Notes: a model not told the origin generated them from the letters alone. Counted from the stretch's first letter, positions 23,801 to 36,150 are shown. The stretch is 64,000 nucleotides of DNA from Topomyia yanbarensis (GCF_030247195.1 NC_080672.1:87627113-87691112), one strand, 5' to 3'. Translations and numbers: made by a program.

Positions 23801-26800
23801 CTATAACCGTCTGCTCGTCTGTCTCTGTGCGTGTTTAACGTGTTATCTTCAAGAAAGAAACACACATAAATTCGACATTCATTAAGTGAAGAATAGATGG
23901 GAGTGACTCGTATACTATAATATATTAAAGATTGAAATGAAACTACATATGTCAAATATGTATTAGATTTCCGAACACCACTGGCTAAAATTTGGTTTGG
24001 GCGAACGAAGGTCACGGTCAAAAGCTGTCAAGGCTTTAGATTTAGAACTGAGGATATTAGCAGCTTTGAAAATTATTTTAATTGGAATCGTAATCCTGTC
24101 GCTCCACTTTATGTTTGAATAATATCCAAACACTTTACACAATCATAAAAGTAGCAAATCCGTTGCGATCCCAGCCCCACAATGGAATGATTTTAGCCAT
24201 CGCGAGCAGCGACGACGACGACGTTAAGCCTGTCCGAATTTGCGTCGGGAAGCTTTCAAATGACACGGCCTGCTGACAGCCTCCTCCGCCGGGCAGAAAT
24301 AATGAATTTAGAGTTTGTATTTGAATTTTACAGTTTTAAGCCCGGAATGGTTCCCGAAGGATTTTCTCGACGAGTCTTGATTTTATTACGTCTACACTTT
24401 ATTCGCATCGCGATCGAGATGCGTTGCTATGTGCTGTTCCAGTTTTTCGGACCTCTAAACCGGCTTCTGGGATTAGCCTCCGTGACGCCTGGCTTGGCTT
24501 GGCTTGGCTGGTCTGACCAACTGGCGACCGTCACAAATCAAATGTTCGGGTTGAAAGGTGCTAGAATCCGCACCGTGCTTAGTGTCAGCTTGTACGAATA
24601 CCGTTTTGATACACATTCCTTCATTGTTCATTGTTTTTTTGACATACATTTCTCGATAGGAACGAATCCGCTGCGAAACGGTGCTCCAGCACATGAGATA
24701 TGATTTCCCTTCGCAGATACATTCCAACGATCTTACGCAGCATCCTAGGCGATCATCAACCTCCGGATGGTAGCTCTTGAAGATTGTTATTACATCCGCG
24801 TTGGCACTCAAGATGCCACATCGCAGCGGATGGGAAACACATTGCGCGAACCGCGCATGGGACCCAGTCAGTCAGAACAAATTAATAACCTCTTTATTAT
24901 CGATCATCTGTTCTGGATCAGCAGCGCGGTACGAAACGCAAAACATTGTCATTAGTTTCGCTAGTGAGTGAGCGCGGGAAAATCTGCTGTGTGAGAAATC
25001 TCGTCGCGACTGGTCTTGGCTGGTGATGTGTACAGCGATCGCCTGCCATCGAACGAAAACAATGCGAGGGGAACATTCCTGCCGCGCTTCGACATAGTGA
25101 TGCTCAAGTTGCAAGCAGCTGCAGCGTTGCACCGTTGGCAGACGACCTTTACGGGCACCCCCCTTGCCGAGGTAATTCATCGCTACCGGCGAGGCGTTAG
25201 AAAAGAAAGTTTGCTGCACTTGGCTGCACGTACGCATAAAGACCTGCATTTCTGGTTGAGATTCTCCCTAAACGCAACCTCGCAAGCGGATGCAGATGCA
25301 GCAGGCGGTAGTAGGTTGAGTAAAAAAAAGTTGCATACTTGCACCAGCAGCATTAAGAACAGACACTGTGCTTCACAAAAAAGAGCATTCTATAATAAAA
25401 TGTCTGCTGCCTGTGTCCGCTCGGTCGCTCGTCCAAGTATGGCAAGAAAGGAACCCAACCGGTTCCTATCCAGGTCTACCGGTCCGCGGAGGAACGTACT
25501 CGGCAACCAGCAGTATGGCGTACGCGTTTTGCGCGATGAAAGATATTTTTATATAAATTTAATCGCATAAATAATGGTTCACACAGACACAAACCTCTCC
25601 CGTCGTTGGTTGACTGGTTGGTTGGTTGGTTGGTGAATGTCGCCGTGGCCCTGGATACCGTGGTAAAGGGTTTGCCGAGGATCGGCGGATCGTACTTAGT
25701 CGCACCGAGGTGTTGATGAAAATGAGAGTTCACTCCCACGAGCACTTCGCAGCCTGCTGCTGTAGCTGGCTGGCTGGGATGAGCTTTTCGGTACCCCCGG
25801 GGCTCGCATTTGCTTATCGACATTTCAATCTGGCAAGTGACACCGGCTGTAAGGCGTCAGAACTTGCACAAGAACAATTCCGTGGGTGATCGGTTGTAAA
25901 CCTCTTTTTTGCCGGCTAGCTCAGGAAGGCGGTTGATGCGGAAGGTTTATTAGCTGAGATAGTTAGCTCTTAATGGATTCAATTATCATTCGACATTTAA
26001 TTCAGTATCAGGGTTGTTAAATTTTTGCAGTTAAAATCGCAACGACAGTTCACTTTAGGTATGCATAGTTTGGAACTAAAACACGCGTTTTGAAATTTCT
26101 ATTACTACATTAGAGATGGTTTTTCAGCATGTTCAAATTCACGGGAAAAGCTGGACAGTGGATCAACTCATTGTGTTCTTCTGCCTTCATATCATTAGGC
26201 ATGCGATTTTCACTTTAATGTTGATCCAAATTTATAAATGTTAACCTTTCTAATAGATCTCCATCTCGCAGCCACTCTCGCCCCATTCCCTCACTGTACG
26301 CACCACGTCTCATTTTACAGTTCAGCCGTAATTGATTACCTTCTTTTCAGGTTTTTTTCCTTTTTTCCACTTCTCGGGGAAGGCCATCAACAGCGGGCAA
26401 CCATCAACCTTTCCGATCTAGCTATTTCCACCACATACACACACACAAACACTTTACAAATGTGTTGCAGTTTTGCTTGCACTATTCGTTTGTAATGGCG
26501 TGAACTAGATTATCCCCCCTCCGTTTCTCTCGACGTTCAAATTTCACTTCTTCAATCAGCTGCTGGCTCGTTTTCGAACCACACGAACAGACAGGGCGGA
26601 TCAGAAAATGAATCAAAATCATCCGACCGACCGATCGCTCAACGGTAGAAGTTATTGGCCGTGGTCATCGTTGGGATCGTTAGTTCATCCGGCGGCGGGA
26701 GAGGAGATTGCCGTAATCGCCCTTTCGGACGGACCCCCTAATTTGCGGAGCAACAACATAACTGGAACGTCAAATGGTGACCTTGGAAGAAATGAAAACT

Positions 26801-27364
26801 ACCGGAAGAAACTTTAGGTTTGTCTCATCCGAAGTTTGGTCGGAGCGACCATCGCCGCGCTGTATGGCGACCCTCGGCGCGCGGCCACAACTAATGAGAC
26901 TCGTAAATATATTCCAACCCGCGGTGCTGTTTTAGTGTACGTTCGGCTGGGTTTGTCGTTTCGGGAAAGTGAAATCGATATTCAGGAACAGTTTTGTTCG
27001 GTTTATACAGCACGAAAAGTTACAATTCTATTAATAAATTATGTATTCGGATTGGAGTTATTTGAATCATTTTAAAATGAATTTATATTTGTTTTCCAGA
27101 GATGAGCTTGCAATTTTTTTTATCATAAATTCGCAATCAATTTTTTACAGATTTTTATATTTTGAGTAATTATACAATTGTACCACAAATTTGTTTTTCT
27201 TGGGAATCTAGTGTATCAAAACCAGTGCTGTGCAATCTCACGATGGTCTTTGAATTGTGACAGCAAAAAAAATGAAATGACCGTGTCACCACACAAATGA
27301 CCGTCATTTCATTTCCATTTTCTTCACATAGTGATCCAGTAAACAATCTCTCACAGAAGCCCTG

Positions 27365-27366
<2 letters not shown>
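23801..27366. other. Long single-copy block with short microsatellites
   Basis: GC-richer sequence without recognisable genes. It contains (GACGAC)n near 24209-24223, (GGCTT)n near 24490-24509 and (GGTT)n near 25607-25634. Overlapping frames on both strands (for example 24260-24703, 25016-25570) have no known domains. It may be intronic or regulatory DNA of a nearby gene; the sequence alone does not show which. Confidence 0.45.

Positions 27367-27404
<38 letters not shown>
27367..27404. repeat. (AG)n microsatellite
   Basis: An uninterrupted AG dinucleotide run of about 38 bp. Confidence 0.97.
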
Positions 27405-27406
<2 letters not shown>

Positions 27407-28009
27407 CATTGAAATGACAGACATGTTGAATTCCATTTATTTCATATTAGAAGTATTGAAACAGGCTCGTACTCAGGATTTTGTTTCGGGAGGGCCTAAA
27501 AATACAATATGTAATTTCAATAGTGTTTACGATTTGAGATGACCGAGTTCCAGAATCTTTATAAGTTCCAAACCAAAATGAGGTGCAGGAGACAACAAAT
27601 TCGCGAATTGTCATCGCATAAATTCGTATTCGGAAATGCAGTTACTCTTCAATTCGATTTACATCGTGATCGATGACAAAATTTGCGTAAAATTAACTTA
27701 ATTAATTAAAAAAATTAAATGAATTAACTTCAGTTTACTTCGTGAACAACAATAATTAAAAAGAATAAAATTTCGAAATTTCACCAAAAAACTCATATCT
27801 GGCAGGCGATTTAAAGGTGTGGTAAAACTGGCATTGAATTCTACTTGTTTTTAGAACTAATGCAGCCGAACTATTTGCATTCTCATTACGAGAATAATTC
27901 TTATAAAAATTTTTAAATTTTGCTGAAATTAAAACAAGTTAATATTTGAATTATCGCCTGAATCGATATACAATCCAAATCAACTCATTTGCTAATGTCA
28001 TAATTGGGT
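27405..28009. other. AT-rich spacer
   Basis: No coding frame or repeat partner was seen. Confidence 0.4.
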
Positions 28010-28720
28010 GTGGGAAATATATAAAAAATTGGTTACTGATACTTTTTGCATGCATCAGGCAACTAGCAGTTGGGTAATTGGATTCTGAGATAATTATGAC
28101 ATTTATTGGGTTAGTTTTCGATAAAAATTCTTTGAAAAAAATCTTCAGATTGGACAAGGAAAAGTTTTTTTTAAATAACTTTTTTCCGTGATAAGTGCCC
28201 AATTCGATTTTTGACGGTAGGTAGGGAACATAATTACCTACCATGGAACAAAATTTCATCCAAATCAAAAATGGGATTTTTTCTGTAAATCGACTTTAAA
28301 TTTTTAAAATCAGTTTTTCAGTGTGGGACAGGGTTACCATATTCACAGATTTTTTCCACAATTTTTGATCACAGATTATTTTTCACAGATTTTTGGCATT
28401 TTGATGAAAATTTCACAGATTTCCACAGATTTTTGGAAATATTGTGATACTTCACAGATTTGTTGGAAATTTTACACAGATTTTCATAGATTTTTTATCC
28501 GTTTTACTCATCACAGATGGTAAAAGATTTTTTTGACTGAAACACAGATTTCAATGTGGCATCCCTGGTGTAGGAGTCGATGAAGAATTTCTTCAATATT
28601 TTTATTCAAAAATTTGACTAATTTTGTGAAAATCACTCCTATAACATTTTGTTGTCATTTTTAGTCAGTCATTTGAAAAAAAAAATGATAAAAATGTTTG
28701 ATCCTTTTCAAAAGAAAGTC
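28010..28720 (+). mobile_element. Single-arm copy of the foldback element, interrupted by a MITE
   Basis: TACTGATACTTTTTGCATGC, AACTAGCAGTTGGG and AAATCGACTTTAAATTTT match the right arm of the foldback at 20950-21345 in order. The satellite and left arm are absent. A 239-bp hAT MITE splits it at 28329-28567. Confidence 0.85.
28329..28567. mobile_element. hAT-type MITE, 239 bp, rich in CACAGATTT
   Basis: Ends are CAGGGTTACCATATT and the inverse of CAGGGATGCCACATTG. The flanks GTGTGGGA (28321-28328) and GTGTAGGA (28568-28575) are an 8-bp target duplication, and the homologous site near 21241 (CAGTGTAGAAGTCG) shows the empty state. A second family member is at 63805-63979. Confidence 0.92.
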
Positions 28721-28764
28721 TAGATCATTTTTGGAATTAGCATGGTTATATAAACTAACTCAAA

Positions 28765-28890
28765 CAAGCAAAGTTATAAACAAGCAAGCATACGCGACAT
28801 AAGAAGGCTCACGTGATCAACACGTTAACATAGAAACGCTCGTGACCTTTGCAATAATACAAGTCACGCATGCGACTATGTATCATATGG
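28765..28890 (-). repeat. Dispersed block repeat, reverse fragment
   Basis: The reverse strand reads GTCACGAGCGTTTCTATGTT, AACGTG, GATCACGTG and TTATGTCGCGTATGCT, matching the second half of the block family at 23.7 and 46.5 kb. Confidence 0.65.
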
Positions 28891-29104
28891 GGTTTGTCAT
28901 TGAAAAACCCCGGGGCGGTGGATTGCACTGGTGTTGCACTTTCTAGCAGAAGAGCAGGCCACTAGACGTGTTTCATTCCTACTTCTTTACAGCTCCCCTA
29001 CATATTGTGACACAACTGAGAAAAATTTTCCATAACCATATCAACTTCATCACTAATCACTATACCTATAGCTACTCTATAATTATCTCATATCGTAAAT
29101 GCTC

Positions 29105-29905
29105 AAACCCCATTCCGAAAATATTCACATTATAGAGGTTTCAGAGAATTTTTTTCAAACCAGAAGTCGGCATCTTGGATTTCAAGATGGCTTCAGACAT
29201 CGATTTCCGTTGTCTACTCGTCAAGCCCATTCCGAAAAAACACCCATCTTGTCGAGGTTATAGAGCATTGATCTAAACCGGAAGTCGACATCTTCAATTT
29301 CAAAATGGCTCCAGGCATCGTTTTCCATCAATACTCGTCATCCTCATTCCGACAATATTCATATTGTTGAGGTTATCGAGAGTTTAGCTAAACCGGAAGT
29401 AGCATTCTTGGTTTTCCAAATGGCTTCAGACACCGATTTCCGTCATCTACTCGTCAACCCCTTTCTGGAAATACCCATATAGTTGAGGTTATAGCGAATG
29501 TATCTAAACCGAAAGTCGCTATCTTGGATTGCAAAATGGCTCCAGGCATCGATTGTCGTCATCTGCTTGTAACTCCGTTCCATAAATATCCATATTGTTG
29601 TGGTTATAGCGAATTTATTCAAACCGGAAGTCGCTATATTGAAATTCAAAATGACTCCAAAAATCGCAATCTTTTTGTCAACCCTATCCCAAAAATACCC
29701 ATATTATTGAGCTTCTAGATAATTTAACTAAAATGGATATCCCCATCTTGAATTTAAAAATGGCTTCAGACATCGATTTCCGTCATCTACTCGTACACCC
29801 TATTCCGAAAATACCCATATTGTTGAGGTTATCGAGAATTTATCTAAACGGGAAGTCACATTCTTGGCTTTCAATATGGCTTTGGACACCGATTTTCGGC
29901 ATCTA
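29105..29905 (+). repeat. Tandem array of a ~117-bp unit, seven copies
   Basis: Phrases CATTCCGAAAATA, TTGTTGAGGTTATAG, TAAACCGGAAGTCG, TTTCAAAATGGCTCCAGACA and TTTCCGTCATCTACTCG recur in order at about 29110, 29226, 29344, 29459, 29576, 29688 and 29805. The units are clearly diverged, so the array is not recent. It shares an AAAATGGC phrase with the 6.6-kb array but not its overall sequence. Confidence 0.9.
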
Positions 29906-29954
29906 TTAATAACAGTTAGTTAAGAATATGCTAAATTGTATACAACTTCATACT

Positions 29955-30384
29955 GTAGAGTAGAGTGGGGTCAAGTAGGTCAGTTTTTTGGCGAGCTCGT
30001 GCGATGGTATTTTTGCACTGGTTAGAAAAAAACAAGCACTCGTTGGAAAAGTTATACATCTGACAAAACTTTGGCAATAATGATTTTATGTTTGGCTAAA
30101 TATTTTTCAAGCTACATCCATTAAGGCTTTTTTTCGAAATTTTTAAAATCTGCGGGAACGATAGGTCACTTTATTCGATGTTAAACAAAACGATGTACAA
30201 ACCTAGAAAATCATCAGTTCTACTTTTATTTGAAGAGTATGAATACTGCAGATATTTTAAAAATTATTAACACAAATAATAAATGGTGTTCGTTGACTTA
30301 ATTCAGGCAAGAAATTGAGAAAGTGGCAAATTGTATGAAAAATCATGAAACTATATAGGGAAATGTTGAAAAAACGTGTGTTTT
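29955..30384 (-). mobile_element. Probable 3' non-coding end of a pogo-like transposon
   Basis: GTAGAGTGGGGTCAAGTAGG at 29961-29980 resembles pogo/Tigger-type termini and lies on the expected side of the minus-strand transposase relic. The opposite terminus was not found. Confidence 0.4.
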
Positions 30385-30775
30385 TCAGCAGTCGCGTCTG
30401 GTTTTGTACTTGCTAATGACTTCTTCGGTGTCCTCGTAGTCGCCAGAGTATGGAATAGAAGTTGTGCATTCCGGCTCACGTGGTTGCTTAGCTGCTACAC
30501 GACCATGTTTACGCTTCATAGCAGTTTTTTAGATTTTTTTCTTCTCTTTTTCGATCAATTGTCGTTCATTTTCCATCTGTTTCTGCCGTTTTGCTGCCTC
30601 TTCTTTTTCTTTTTTTCAGCGGGTTATTTTTTCTGGCTACGGCGGTTGTTTTTTCAGCTGTAGCAGCTTGCTCAGCATCACTAAATCAGTGAGAAGTGCA
30701 GCTTTATGTCGCTTTCGGGCTCGGTTCGATGGTTTGCGCAGTGGAGCTTTGGGCAATGGCTGAAAATCTTCAATT
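30385..30775 (-). pseudogene. C-terminal relic of a pogo/Tigger-like transposase
   Basis: On the minus strand the frame reads DFQPLPKAPLRKPSNRARK, RHKAALLTD, then after a frameshift a charged helix (KEKEEAAKRQKQMENERQ), a stop, and KRKHGRVAAKQPREPE to a terminal stop at 30385. The pattern P-LPKAPxRKxxNRxRKxxxxxxLTD followed by a Lys/Glu-rich tail is familiar from pogo/Tigger (jerky-like) DDE transposases. The catalytic core is absent. Shift and stop show it is inactive. Confidence 0.6.
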
Positions 30776-31308
30776 AAAAATAATTTCTTGACCTATAGTG
30801 CCCCCAAATGGCTGACCTAGCGTATGTTTCATATTGATGCCACTATTTAAAAAAAAAACAAAAAGCTCAGCATTAATTTTTGCGTAAAAAAACTACCTTT
30901 ATATGTTTTACATTGATTAAATGTACTGTACTGAGGACCAAAGACAATGGGTTTTCGCAGAGCAACACACGAAAAATTAAACGACGATTCACGGTAATAG
31001 CCGAAATGACAGTCGTTAACTTTTTCTTACGAACTAGGTTCGTAAAAATAGAGTTCTTTCGATTTTAAATTCTTCAAAAAGTCGAATAATATAAAAAGAG
31101 TCTGTAAATGGAGGTTTCAGTGTATTTTTCCTTCCTATTTCCCCATAGTGTTAATGGCAAAAACTTTAATTGAAGTGGTTGAGGAACAGTTGGCTGATCT
31201 GGATCAGTTATATCGTTTAACATAGATGTTCTAGTAAAGAAAATTTTCTTGAGAAAAGTTTTTTGTTTTGTTAACTTTGACATATTACTTGAAAGTGTAT
31301 ATACTCTA
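30776..31308. other. Spacer, possibly decayed 5' part of the pogo element
   Basis: No readable transposase frame could be followed into this stretch; nothing else was recognised. Confidence 0.35.
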
Positions 31309-31420
31309 CATAAGTGGTTTTCAACCTTTTTCGTTCCATGTACCCCTTTCCGAATATTTATCCCCATGATGTACCCCATTCTGAAAATTGTTTACCATCA
31401 GTACCCTGTCAGAAAAATAT
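31309..31420 (+). mobile_element. Possible truncated hAT-type terminus
   Basis: AGTGGTTTTCAACCTTTTTC at 31312-31331, followed by repeated GTACCCC phrases, resembles a hAT end of the CAGTGGTTCTCAACC type. No second end or target duplication was found. Confidence 0.45.
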
Positions 31421-31716
31421 TACTTTAAATTGGATGAAAACCATAATTTACCAATTAGAAATCTGTTTCTGGGCACTCTTAGTGAGAATCTTAATTGCTG
31501 ACACACTGAACCAATATGTAAAGAAACTTACATGTTGAACCATGAGTATCTTCGGAGCATACGTCGAAAATATTAAAGCGCACAACTTTGTTTCTATCAA
31601 AAAATAGAACTTATCTAGATCAAGTTATCTAGACCAAAACAAAAGTTGTCTAAATATGACTAAATTTTGCCCTAGCGGTTCTGTTCGTCGAAAGTAGCTT
31701 AATGCTCCACTGTGAA

Positions 31717-31830
31717 GGAGTCAAAAATTGTGCCAAATGATGTCAAATTTTGCATACATTTGTCGTAACATGAGGGGAGGGGAGTATTGGCTTTGAGAGA
31801 ACTTTAAAAAATACTATTTTACTACTTACA
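31717..31830 (+). repeat. Arm fragment related to the 7.8-9.2 kb palindrome
   Basis: TTGTGCCAAATGATGTCAAA, GTCGTAACATGAGGGGAGGGG and CTTTGAGAGAACT match 9067-9147 in order. Confidence 0.7.
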
Positions 31831-31849
31831 GTTGACCTGGTCTTTATTT

Positions 31850-32225
31850 CGCTGGCCATGTACGACTGCGTTGAAATGAGTTGTTCTGCTCATATTTATA
31901 ATTTAGTGTAATTGAAAAAGCAATTTAAACAATCTTCATGACCAGTTTTGAGTTATGTTTAGGGTCGTTATCTTCTTGAAAAAATCCACTCTCTTCTTCC
32001 ATCTTTTCACCAGCATAACATTGTGATATCAACCAGATCTTTCTAAACCAAATTTGACGTAAATTGTCCAAAAACTGTCTTTAATTATAGGAATATAATT
32101 TTAATTATTTTAATGCGTTTTTCTCCAGCCATGACAGTTTTGCCGCCATATTTAATCGTCGGAATATTGTATCTGGGCTTGTATCGTTTCCCCTGTGATC
32201 CTCGCGCCTATGTGATGCCATCTGA
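31850..32225 (-). pseudogene. Tc1-like transposase relic 1
   Basis: Minus-strand segments read KRYKPRYNIPTIKYGGKTVM and, after shifts, KMEEESGFFQEDNDPKHNSK and RSRTWPAK. These match the Tc1/mariner signatures NIPTVKHGGGSVMVWG, FQQDNDPKHTS and WPAQSPDLNP, which belong to the DDE catalytic domain. Frames are broken by stops and shifts, so it is inactive. A second relic with the same phrases is at 32690-33060, and a short segment (AAAGCAATTTAAACAATCTTC) is present in both areas. Confidence 0.75.
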
Positions 32226-32689
32226 CAAAAAAGTTTAATTTCAGAAATCAAACCAAAGGGCATTCTGCCAGTCAGTCAGTCAGTAATTGAGAAAGCAATT
32301 TAAACAATCTTCATGCAGCAATAAAGCTTTGAATAACTCATTGGATTTCAATTAGTTAAGCTGGTGGAGGTTTTTTTTGTAGGATACTGCGACCAGTACT
32401 TAAAATCTTATTAATTTTTAAAGTGCACACAACTCACTTCGTTTTCTCTGGCAGTGGTTATTAAAGAGCAACAAGCCCAAGTTTTGCTATAATATTAATT
32501 TTTCTTTATATTTAAAAAGAAGTTTAATAAATGTGCCAAGCAAATTCATCGGCATCATGAGTGACCTTAATGTGTGCAATAGCTTAAATGATTCTAATAT
32601 AAGTTTGGGTAGTGATTATAGCCGTCATAGCTACAGTTTCAACATCAAGGTGAACAAATAATGTATACCAAACTCCAGAATTAATAAGA

Positions 32690-33060
32690 GCAATTAGTAT
32701 TTACGTCATTCTTGTTTGATTGCTCCCATAAGAATATCCGGATTCGTAAACACAGGATAACGAATTTGTTGCTTGAGTCTCCCTCATAGGTGTTCGATCG
32801 AATTAAGATCTCGTCATCGTGATGATCACCGTATTATAGACTTGACCAGTCTTGAGGTATGTTTAGGGTCGTTATTTTTCTGAAAAAATCCACTCTCTTC
32901 TTCCATCTTTTTACCGGCATAACATTGTGATATCAAATAGATCTTTCTAAACCGAATTCGATGTACTGGTTCAACATTTTAATTTTTCTATGGGTTTCCC
33001 GAACTATGACAGTTTCGCCGCTATGTTTAATCGTTGGAACCTGGTATTTGGCCTTGTACC
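32690..33060 (-). pseudogene. Tc1-like transposase relic 2
   Basis: The minus strand reads YKAKYQVPTIKHSGETVIV, then MEEESGFFQKNNDPKHTS, then DLNSIEHL-stop-GRLKQQIRYPVF. These correspond to the Tc1 catalytic phrases NDPKHTS and DLNPIENLWGxLKxxI in the right order. Stops and frame changes interrupt it. It covers more of the C-terminus than relic 1. Confidence 0.78.
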
Positions 33061-34714
33061 TCGCGATTTGTTTTTACAGAACTGTTTCCTCCGTGGAATG
33101 GTTCAGTTTTGAAATGAATGGGCGGGAGTTATCTAAATGATAGCTCAAAGTTAACTACCGTTGCGAACAAAAAAAATATCACAAAATTCACCCCTTTTCC
33201 AAAATTACAAGCTCCCTCGCTTAGAACATCCTACGTTTCTATCTCCAAAGATGCTCATTTCGAAATTAATAACCCCATTTCCAATTAACAAATTGTTCTT
33301 AATTCTTACTTCCTACATAAAAGTCAAAAATAAAGACACGCGTGACCATGCACACCCCGTGCGTTGGTGGTGCGCTAACTGGTGGCAACGGAGGCAGCGT
33401 CTACTAGGTAGCCCCTACTCATGCGGAAATGAAGAACAGTTTTATAATGCTTGTTTAAAATGTACATCTGCAGCACCTATACCTACCTACATACGTAGCA
33501 TCTATGTACAATAACGTTGTTGCTGACGGTGGTGTAACCGAGGCCAAACGGCGCGGTGCGCTGCAGCCAAAATCGTACAGAGGATCCGAGGCAGCAGAAC
33601 AAGCCGAACACAAACGCAAACCTGTTTAAACTATTGCCACTTTTGTTGGTTGCTGAAGATCGGTGCTTATTTGCGTGTGCGATGTTCTCTCGTGTATCGC
33701 CCAACCACACTACCAGCGTAGGAGGTGGCGGCTGCGATGAGGTGCCACGTTTGAATGGAAGATCTATGCCTTATTTCAAATTATTTGACAATGAAAATAA
33801 TGATGTTGATTTTGTTGCCGGTTGGGCCAATTTATTGTAACATCTTTATTGCCGGGACCGGTCGTTTGGCGCCGAGATGTATCCGGTTGGGCTGTACAGA
33901 ACGTGTCCATTTTATGGCTTTGTGGAGGATTCTGATTGTCCCACTAAACGTATCTATTTTGCCTTCTTCTGGTTGATTTAGATTGCAACAAATTTATTAC
34001 CACAACGGCAACAAATCTATCCGAAATAACTGAACCTCGTTCAGGTTTTACCAAAACAGTTCCCACGATGGATTAAGCGTCAGCTGGGAGTACACCCTTC
34101 ATCGGTGGGATCAGCGAGTTTAATTTGTTTCTCACAATTAATTAACTAATTACGGCAGTCCCGGTCCAGTTTAGTCTGTTCCCCGTCAGCTGCGTTGGCA
34201 TTGTTGAACACCAGAAGCCCGGGATCACCATACTGAAATTGGAATGGCCCTCCTTTTGGGGAGCTCACACTGCCAGCTCGCACTCGAGCGAGCAATGAAT
34301 TGGTCATTCGTCGATTGGGCGTATGGAAATTCGGTGCAGTAGGAGTCTTAATGTTCTCCGAAACTAATTGGATTACAGACCCTTTGTTGTTAGAGCACCA
34401 GCGCATCCATTGATTGGTAGATGGGCTGCGATGCAGCAGAGTTTCGGCTTCGTCAGTGTGCAGTGCCTAATGTAATTCGGATACAGTCCGGAATCCCATT
34501 GGAGTTTGTTGTTCTATTTAACTGGAGCGCGTTTAATAGCTAAAGTTAATATTTGCCCTGAAGACGGAATTAGCATGAGGAAACTGTTCCCGAATCAATG
34601 ACTTTGGTTGTAGATACGAATTAGTTCCTAAAATTCAGTGTAAAAGCGGTGGGAAACGGTGAGGCCATTTGACACTGAATACGAATTAAAGGAAAGGGCT
34701 GATCTATTACTCGG
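33061..34714. other. Single-copy block, no gene recognised
   Basis: Short frames on both strands (for example 33556-33840) carry no known domain. No repeats were matched. Confidence 0.45.
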
Positions 34715-35680
34715 AAAGTTTAGCGGACTACGCCCGCTGACTGAGTACTTTGCCAGTAAATACCAAAGCTGGTTTCAAAAAGTACAGTAGAGGACGGACC
34801 AAATGTTTTTCCTACGACAAATCCTGAATAAATCCTGAGAATGTAGTTCAAAGACTCACTATATGATTGTGGATTGCAAGGCAGCGTACGATTCAGTGAA
34901 TCGATGTGAGCTGCTTGAACATGGTTTTCCAAGGAAACTGATCAAACTGATTTGTATGACGCTGGATGAATCAAAATTAAGCGTTGAAATAGTCGGTAAG
35001 ATATTCGTATGGTTTCGACAGTACATGGATTGAAGCCAGGGTATGTACTCTCTAAGGGACCATTCATAAATGACGTAGCATTTTTGAGTGATTTTAAACA
35101 CCCCCCTCCCCCATCGTAGCATTTCATCACAAACCTCTAAATACCCCCTGGTAATTACGTAGCTTGACGGTAACCCTGCCCCCCTTGTCCCGCTAATTTT
35201 TTTAAAAATTCTTTTCTATTCCCCTTTAAAAAAAACTACGTAGCATGATATGACCCCCTACCCCCCTATCGTCTCACATCATCACAATAGAGAAAACTCC
35301 CCCTCCCCTATATAATGCTACGTCATTTATGGATGATCCCTAATCTATTGTTCTACATATTACCCGAAGGTGCTCAATCTGATGCAAAAAAAGGAAGCAG
35401 CCATCCCTACGAGATCATAATGCTTCTTAATCATGACGCAGATTGCAGAGCAGTGGATTTTGACATTTGTGTCTTTTAGAAAGGAAAGGCTACGAGAACC
35501 GAATTGGCAATAAACTCTGATAAGACAAAGTATGTGGTAGCTAAAGATGATTGGTGATTGTTCCGAGGTGGAAATCGATGGGGCACGGAACGAGGTTGTA
35601 GATGAATGTTTATATCCTAAAACGCTAGTGATATGTAATAGCGATGCTAGTCGTGAGGTAAAAATGCATTTACGTTATTA
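34715..35680 (+). pseudogene. RTE-type LINE reverse transcriptase relic
   Basis: The plus strand reads LRPLTEYFASKYQSWFQK, then TDQMFFLRQILNKS, then VDCKAAYDSVNRCELLEHG, FPRKLIKLICMTLDESK. These match RTE-clade RT phrases (RPLTExFxxxYQxGFR, TDQxFxLRQIL, DFKAAYDSV, LEHGFPxKLI). After the MITE insertion, AINSDKTKYVVA and VEIDGARNEVVDECLYPKTL continue the thumb-side region. Stops, shifts and a missing central part including the xxDD box show that it is dead. Confidence 0.8.
35054..35343. mobile_element. MITE with CATAAATGACGTAGCA termini, ~290 bp
   Basis: AAGGGACCATTCATAAATGA and its inverse TCATTTATGGATGATCCCT bound a C-rich interior with further internal GACGTAGCA-like and CTACGTAGC copies. 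It interrupts the RTE relic. A solo terminus of the same family is at 10003-10045. Target duplication is ambiguous. Confidence 0.85.
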
Positions 35681-35934
35681 GATAAAATCCCACGACATAC
35701 AGGCGGTTAAAATATTGTTCTCTTAACATTATTGAATATGAATAGGATATGATTAAAAATGAAAAAATGAAGCGGAAAATCGGTTATATAGCCCATAACA
35801 GTCGAGCATTCCAACGCTATTGATGTGACATCAAGAAAACGTCAGACAGGCCATTGACGTACCAAACCGCAACGCGAATGACGCCGTGAAAACTGGTAAC
35901 TAGGATTTGAGTTCAGCTTAAGACTCCGAATGTA

Positions 35935-36150
35935 TATATTGCAATATGCGACTCAATCATACAGATATCTCCATTGTTATCTGGTGGCATATATATTGCA
36001 CGAAGAATAAGCTTACGTCCATTGAAGGATGCTGATACGCAAACTTGTTCCAAATTCCTTGGGTAACGTTCTTAAGGTTTCTATTTGCTGAGAATGTAAT
36101 GAGATCATGTAACTCCAAGAGATTTGCTTTTTTCTGTGGGTAAATGAGAT
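35935..36150 (-). pseudogene. Jockey-type LINE endonuclease fragment
   Basis: One minus-strand frame reads EQVCVSASFNGRKLILRAIY, MPPDN, resembling the EQVWV...GVIYIPPD segment in the middle of Jockey-type endonucleases. A second frame (ending NLKNVTQGIWNKF) adjoins it, implying a shift. It abuts the large satellite. Confidence 0.55.

Noticed and set aside
24260..24703. 147-codon plus-strand frame
   Set aside because: Contains a GGCTT microsatellite, no known domain, and a 112-codon frame overlaps it on the opposite strand.
25016..25570. 184-codon plus-strand frame in the GC-richer block
   Set aside because: No domain, overlapped by several other frames on both strands, and composition explained by high GC that lowers stop frequency.
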